Made by a program: the position numbers and the translations under genes
Notes under the pieces: model-generated
Told to the model about the DNA's origin: nothing
The model's database searches: none
The model's input: the letters and a program-made list of their open reading frames with translations, nothing else
Shown: piece by piece, positions 60,801 through 64,000 of the stretch
Layout of the letters: each line of letters starts with the position of its first letter
Position numbering within the stretch: the first letter of the stretch is position 1
Source: Flavobacterium psychrophilum
Lineage (GTDB): Bacteria > Bacteroidota > Bacteroidia > Flavobacteriales > Flavobacteriaceae
Assembly (NCBI GenBank): GCA_945862065.1
Contig: CAMAWT010000011.1
Span: 1-64,000 of the forward strand
Direction of reading: 5' to 3'
DNA length: 64,000 nt

Positions 60801-61194
60801 CTTTTTGATCAATTGATGCTACTAACAATTCTGACTGATTCGTCACAACTGATAACTGAAGAAGATTTATAAGCTTGTCTGAAACTTCTGGGAAATGTTT
60901 TCCTATAATAGTAGAGGCAGTTTCGTAATTAATACCCATTTGAAGTTTAAATAATTTGAAAACAGGAAAAAGAATGAATCGAAGTAATAAATAGAGTTCA
61001 ACTAAAATAAATATTGAAAATAATAATGTTCTAAAAATCGGTTGTAACCATAAAAAATATTCAATAATAACAGTTAATAAAAAATACAACAATCCCAAGC
61101 CAATAAAAAAAAGTGTACCACGAAGTAGTTCGTTTATGTAATACTTTTTTATAAAGCCTTCAAGTTTTAAATATATTAAAGACGAATTATTCAA
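57838..61194 (-). CDS. DUF4175 family large membrane protein
   Basis: 1118 residues. Hydrophobic helices at about 25-46, 52-75 and 152-168 anchor it in the inner membrane. A beta-rich periplasmic region (about 180-490) is followed by a very long Lys/Glu/Gln coiled coil (about 500-760) and a Gly/Ser/Lys-rich low-complexity part (about 925-1020), then a helical end. The Bacteroidota family DUF4175 is uncharacterised. It is coupled to ybeY by an eight-base overlap and is divergent from gltX. Confidence 0.88.
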   Translation of the reverse strand: MNNSSLIYLKLEGFIKKYYINELLRGTLFFIGLGLLYFLLTVIIEYFLWLQPIFRTLLFSIFILVELYLLLRFILFPVFKLFKLQMGINYETASTIIGKHFPEVSDKLINLLQLSVVTNQSELLVASIDQKAAELQPIPFTKAINFKSNKKFLPLTFLPIIIFLLLFATGNSFIINDGFNRVVHFKQQFLPPAPFEFQIVNRSLTTKQNQDFELIVRTKGNVVPENVSILLNNETYFMESTSLGEFKFIISKPSTDVTFQLEANNVSSNDYLLHVVSVPTITNFEMVLNYPSYLNKKSKIISGTGNAIIPEGTTVSWKIATLATNKVVYKDATISQFNSIEENRFVLSKKVFQNTDYQIITSNNQINNFDKLNYQLSVTKDVFPTITVGTAPDSLKVETNFLLGQIADDYGISKLQVVYFPSNESTKVSRAIIPVKKSLFDQFVFSFPSNLPVVQGVTYDYYFEVFDNDAIHNFKSSRSSTFSYRINTETEKQDLLFQQQNNTISTLEKSIKTQEKQLSEIDKLQKMGKEQESLEYKEQQKVNDFLDRQMKQEKIMQEFAEKMKDNLEKFQPNKTDIDKEQLQKRLDNIDKEFDKNKKLLDELKKLNDKIDKEELFDKMDKLKQQTKNETKSLEQLVELTKKYYVEKKAEQIADKLASLSEKQNKLSDLEKENNSQKQEEINNEFVDITKDLEELKQENEELKSPMELPDTSEKEENIDDDLKKATDELKKDSKSTAKPKQKSAAKKMKQMSSDMQDSMDEGEQDQLEEDVAMLRQILDNLVSYSFSQEEVMKQFKNLKRGSPTFNKFLKAQQDLKQQFKHVDDSLFAMSLRNPKIAENITKEIGNVQYNVDKALENLADANISKGVYHQQYSVSSSNKLADFLADILTNMQMSMSMSGKGKGKGQPSLGKGSGSSSQLPDIIKKQQGLSDKLKEGMKPGQSPGNKQGQSNEGKGKDGKGSDGNGNSNSGNKDGSKDGIDGEGDAETIMEIFKQQQQLRESLQNELNIQGLGGSGQSALDQMKQIEKQLLNKGFNNEVLQRMMNLKYELLKLDKAVQQQGEEEKRQADGAKQQFKNSISPLPPALQEYLKSIEILNRQTLPLRSNFNLKVQEYFKKYD

Positions 61195-61316
61195 ATTAGG
61201 TTATTGTTTATATTTAACGGATAAAATTACAATTTTTGGAGAATATAAAATGGTTAATAAATCATAAAATTTAAATAATCTGAAATGTATAGGTTTAAAT
61301 TTAAGATTTGAAGATG

Positions 61317-61324
61317 TATCTTTG
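61317..61324 (+). promoter_or_regulatory. putative gltX -7 box
   Basis: TATCTTTG, a perfect TAnnTTTG match, ends 12 bp before the ATG at 61337, leaving at most a very short leader. The -33 element is unclear. Confidence 0.45.
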
Positions 61325-61336
61325 TAAAAAAAAGTG

Positions 61337-62839
61337 ATGTCAAAACAAGTTCGTGTGCGCTTTGCACCAAGTCCGACCGGACCTTTACATATTGGAGGAG
61401 TTAGAACAGCTCTTTTTAATTTCTTATTTGCTAAACAAAATAATGGGGTTTTTTATCTAAGGATTGAAGATACAGATCAAAGTAGATATGTTGCGGAAGC
61501 AGAATCGTATATTTTGGAAGCACTTGAATGGTTAGGAATATCACCTGATGAAACTATTGGGAAAAACGAAAAGTATGGTCCATATAGACAAAGTGAACGT
61601 AAAAAAATATATAAGCAATATGTAGATAAATTGATTGAAACGGGATGGGCTTATTATGCTTTTGATTCGGCTGAAAAGTTGGACGAAATAAGAAAACAAG
61701 CAGAATCAGAGGGCAAAACTTTTATTTATAATCATACCGTTAGAGATGTTTTAGACACATCATTATCGAAAACGAAAGAAGAAATTCTTGAGAGAATAGC
61801 TAATGGAGAACAATATGTAGTACGTTTTAAAACACCCATAAATGAAATAATTTCATTAAAAGATATTATTAGAGGTGATGTAAAATTTGATACTAATTTG
61901 CTTGATGACAAAGTATTATACAAATCTGATGGAATGCCAACGTATCATTTGGCAAATATTGTTGATGATCATTTGATGGAAACAACGCATGTTATTCGAG
62001 GAGAAGAATGGTTGCCGTCTTTGCCTTTGCATAGTTTATTATATAGAGCTTTTGGATGGGAAGCACCAGAATTTGCTCATTTACCTTTGATTTTGAAACC
62101 TATAGGAAACGGAAAATTATCAAAGAGAGATGGTGATAAATTAGGATTTCCTGTATTTCCATTAGAATGGATAACAGAAGAGGGTATTTCTAAAGGATAC
62201 AAAGAAGATGGTTTTTTTCCAAAAGCAGTAATCAATTTTTTAGCTTTATTAGGATGGAATGATGGAACTGAAAAAGAGATTTTTTCATTAGAAGAATTAA
62301 TTTCTAAATTTGATTTAAATAGAATTCATAAAGCGGGTGCAAAATTTGATCCTGATAAAAATAAATGGTTCAACCACCAATATCTTCAATTAGAAAGTGA
62401 TGAAAACTTATCGGAAGCTTTCAAGAAGATATTAGCAGAAAAAAATATTGACACAAAACTAGATATAAAAAGAATCGTTTCTTTGATAAAAGAAAGAGCA
62501 AATTTTGTAAATGACTTTTGGGAATTATCTGATTATTTTTTTGAAGCTCCTTCTATGTATGATGAAAAAGCAAGCAAGAATTGGAAAGAAGATACGGGTG
62601 ATATTTTGAAAAGAGTAATTATCGAATTAGATAAAGTTGACAATTTTACTTCTTTAAATATAGAAAATATATTGAAAAACTGGTTAACAACAAACGAAAT
62701 AGGAATGGGAAAAGTGATGCAACCTCTACGATTAAGTTTAGTTGGAGCTTTAAAAGGACCACATTTATTTGATATTATTGACATTATTGGAAAAGAGGAA
62801 ACGATTAGTAGAATAGAAAAAGCTATTGAAAATTTCTAA
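61337..62839 (+). CDS. gltX: glutamate--tRNA ligase
   Basis: The ATG at 61337 (MSKQVRVRFAPSPTGPLHIG) gives 500 residues; a GTG immediately before it is in frame but unnecessary. Class I signatures: HIGG in SPTGPLHIGGVRTALF and the KMSKS-type KLSKRDGDKLG. RIEDTDQSR follows the first motif. It charges tRNA-Glu (and possibly tRNA-Gln if an amidotransferase is present). Divergent from DUF4175; a terminator follows. Confidence 0.97.
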   Translation: MSKQVRVRFAPSPTGPLHIGGVRTALFNFLFAKQNNGVFYLRIEDTDQSRYVAEAESYILEALEWLGISPDETIGKNEKYGPYRQSERKKIYKQYVDKLIETGWAYYAFDSAEKLDEIRKQAESEGKTFIYNHTVRDVLDTSLSKTKEEILERIANGEQYVVRFKTPINEIISLKDIIRGDVKFDTNLLDDKVLYKSDGMPTYHLANIVDDHLMETTHVIRGEEWLPSLPLHSLLYRAFGWEAPEFAHLPLILKPIGNGKLSKRDGDKLGFPVFPLEWITEEGISKGYKEDGFFPKAVINFLALLGWNDGTEKEIFSLEELISKFDLNRIHKAGAKFDPDKNKWFNHQYLQLESDENLSEAFKKILAEKNIDTKLDIKRIVSLIKERANFVNDFWELSDYFFEAPSMYDEKASKNWKEDTGDILKRVIIELDKVDNFTSLNIENILKNWLTTNEIGMGKVMQPLRLSLVGALKGPHLFDIIDIIGKEETISRIEKAIENF

Positions 62840-62848
62840 GAGAAACAA

Positions 62849-62877
62849 AGGTATCTAATTTAAGATACCTTTTTTTT
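62849..62877 (+). terminator. terminator after gltX
   Basis: AGGTATCT pairs with AGATACCT around a six-base loop, followed by eight T. Confidence 0.85.
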
Positions 62878-62930
62878 GTAACTTTTATAAAAAAGTTGCG
62901 TATAATGAGTATAACTTAATTTAAAAATAT

Positions 62931-63908
62931 ATGGGAGCATTTTTTATTTCTTTTTTAGTACTTGGACTAATTATTTTATTTTCATCCTTTTTTACTGTGA
63001 AACAACAAACGGCAGTAGTAATTGAACGATTTGGAAAATTTACTAGTATTCGTAATTCTGGTTTACAATTAAAATTGCCAGTGATTGATCGTGTAGCTGG
63101 ACGTGTTAATTTAAGAATTCAACAACTTGATGTTTTAATTGAAACAAAAACAAAAGATAATGTTTTTATAAAAATGAAAGTGTCAGTTCAGTTTAAAGTG
63201 ATACAAGATAAAGTATACGATGCTTTTTATAAACTAGAATATCCTCATGATCAGATAACTGCGTACGTTTTTGATGTGGTAAGAGCTGAAGTTCCTAAAT
63301 TGATTTTGGATGATGTTTTTGTAAGAAAAGATGATATTGCAGTTGCGGTAAAACGTGAATTGAACGAAGCAATGGTTTCTTACGGGTATGATATTATCAA
63401 TACTTTGGTTACAGATATAGATCCAGATATTCAAGTTAAAAATGCAATGAACAGAATTAATGCGGCAGACAGAGAAAAAACTGCAGCTGAATTTGAATCG
63501 GAAGCACAAAGAATTAGAATCGTAGCTAAAGCAAAAGCTGAAGCTGAAAGTAAAAAATTACAAGGTCAAGGTATTGCAGATCAAAGAAGAGAAATTGCAA
63601 GAGGTTTGGTTGAAAGTGTTGAAGTGTTAAATTCAGTTGGAATAAATTCTCAAGAGGCATCAGCATTAATTGTAGTAACTCAACATTATGACACGCTGCA
63701 AGCAATTGGTGCAGATACAAATTCGAATTTGATTCTTTTACCAAACTCACCTCAAGCTGGAAGTGATATGTTAAATAATATGGTAGCAAGTTTTTCAGCA
63801 AGTAATCAAGTTGGTGAAATGATGAAAAACCAGCCTAAAAAAATAAATAAGAAAAAAGATAATACCGCAACAGATTTTAATCCGTCGGATACTTCAGAAG
63901 CTAAATAA
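62931..63908 (+). CDS. SPFH/band 7 (stomatin-like) membrane protein
   Basis: 325 residues. One N-terminal membrane segment (about 3-22), then the SPFH domain (VKQQTAVVIERFGKFTSIRN, LQLKLPVIDRVAGRVNLRIQ) to about 180, and an Ala/Glu/Lys-rich coiled coil (about 180-225, AADREKTAAEFESEAQRIRI). A Lys-rich tail ends the protein. It belongs to the paraslipin/QmcA branch, which oligomerises in the membrane and often partners FtsH or an NfeD protein; no NfeD gene lies next to it in the window. Confidence 0.92.
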   Translation: MGAFFISFLVLGLIILFSSFFTVKQQTAVVIERFGKFTSIRNSGLQLKLPVIDRVAGRVNLRIQQLDVLIETKTKDNVFIKMKVSVQFKVIQDKVYDAFYKLEYPHDQITAYVFDVVRAEVPKLILDDVFVRKDDIAVAVKRELNEAMVSYGYDIINTLVTDIDPDIQVKNAMNRINAADREKTAAEFESEAQRIRIVAKAKAEAESKKLQGQGIADQRREIARGLVESVEVLNSVGINSQEASALIVVTQHYDTLQAIGADTNSNLILLPNSPQAGSDMLNNMVASFSASNQVGEMMKNQPKKINKKKDNTATDFNPSDTSEAK

Positions 63909-63920
63909 TATATTAAAAAC

Positions 63921-63950
63921 AAAAAAGAGGCAAATTTGCCTCTTTTTTTT
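63921..63950 (+). terminator. terminator after the SPFH gene
   Basis: The palindrome AAAAGAGGCAAATTTGCCTC continues into a run of nine T. Confidence 0.85.
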
Positions 63951-64000
63951 TGTGTTTTTATGTAAAAATGAAAATAAGCTTCTCTAGTGAATGAATTTTT

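Noticed and set aside
1..64000. tRNA, rRNA or rnpB genes
   Set aside because: No cloverleaf, anticodon arm or rRNA sequence was noticed in any intergenic gap on either strand; a tRNAscan run would settle it.

Overview
The window reads as a chromosomal stretch from a low-GC member of the Bacteroidota, very probably Flavobacterium or a close relative. Supporting signs are type IX secretion (T9SS) and gliding-type proteins (a very large adhesin with a gliding-motility C-terminal domain beside PorP/SprF-like and PorE-like genes), DUF2480, DUF3078, DUF4837 and DUF4175 proteins, signal peptides that mostly end in AQ or GQ, TAnnTTTG-type -7 promoter boxes, and GC-rich modular intergenic repeats of a kind I know from flavobacteria. 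No rRNA, tRNA, CRISPR array, IS transposase or prophage was seen.

Layout. 1-3.7 kb: an accessory minus-strand operon of four secreted proteins, namely two paralogous transglutaminase-like proteins, an Rhs-core-tail protein ending in an HExxH metallopeptidase-like domain, and a small partial protein in the position of an immunity gene. 4.2-11.5 kb: dinB, a CYTH protein, an RlpA-like protein, a small membrane protein, a TonB-dependent receptor and pgi. 11.6-20.6 kb: PorE-like OmpA protein, PorP/SprF-like protein and a 2051-residue modular surface protein, all co-oriented. 20.8-22.0 kb: hflX. 22.3-33.6 kb: an SUF iron-sulfur assembly cluster (A-type carrier, sufB, sufC, sufD, then sufS, a lipoprotein, sufE, a DUF59 protein, DUF2480, DUF3078) interrupted by an oppositely oriented serine hydrolase and by three four-helix-bundle (S23-like) cassettes. 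33.8-43.2 kb: mainly plus-strand genes for a metallo-hydrolase, an S8 peptidase, an M1 aminopeptidase, rnpA, an S41 peptidase and two double-OmpA-domain proteins. 43.2-48.3 kb: GNAT, DUF4837, a LysM transglycosylase and pgk. 48.8-53.7 kb: an orphan membrane protein, holB, a DoxX-like protein and a PIF1-type helicase. 53.7-64 kb: OmpH/Skp-like, a methyltransferase, mnmG, ybeY, DUF4175, gltX and an SPFH protein.

Most notable signals. (1) Every gap between the iscA-like, sufB, sufC and sufD genes holds a four-helix-bundle ORF (two intact, one with in-frame stops). Each is bounded by its own inverted repeat, and the boundaries form the end of, or the stop codon of, neighbouring suf genes. This looks like a small insertion cassette. 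(2) Four parS-like palindromes based on GTTYCACGTGRAAC lie around mnmG, one of them inside the end of ybeY, suggesting a chromosome-partition centromere. (3) Modular GC-rich intergenic elements share blocks but have different stems, as expected of a structured RNA family. (4) A putative toxin/immunity pair sits at the left edge. (5) dinB and holB have a TAnnTTTG box only 3-4 nt from the start codon, suggesting leaderless mRNAs. Several start codons were moved from upstream TTG/GTG positions to an ATG that restores a signal peptide or a conserved N-terminus.
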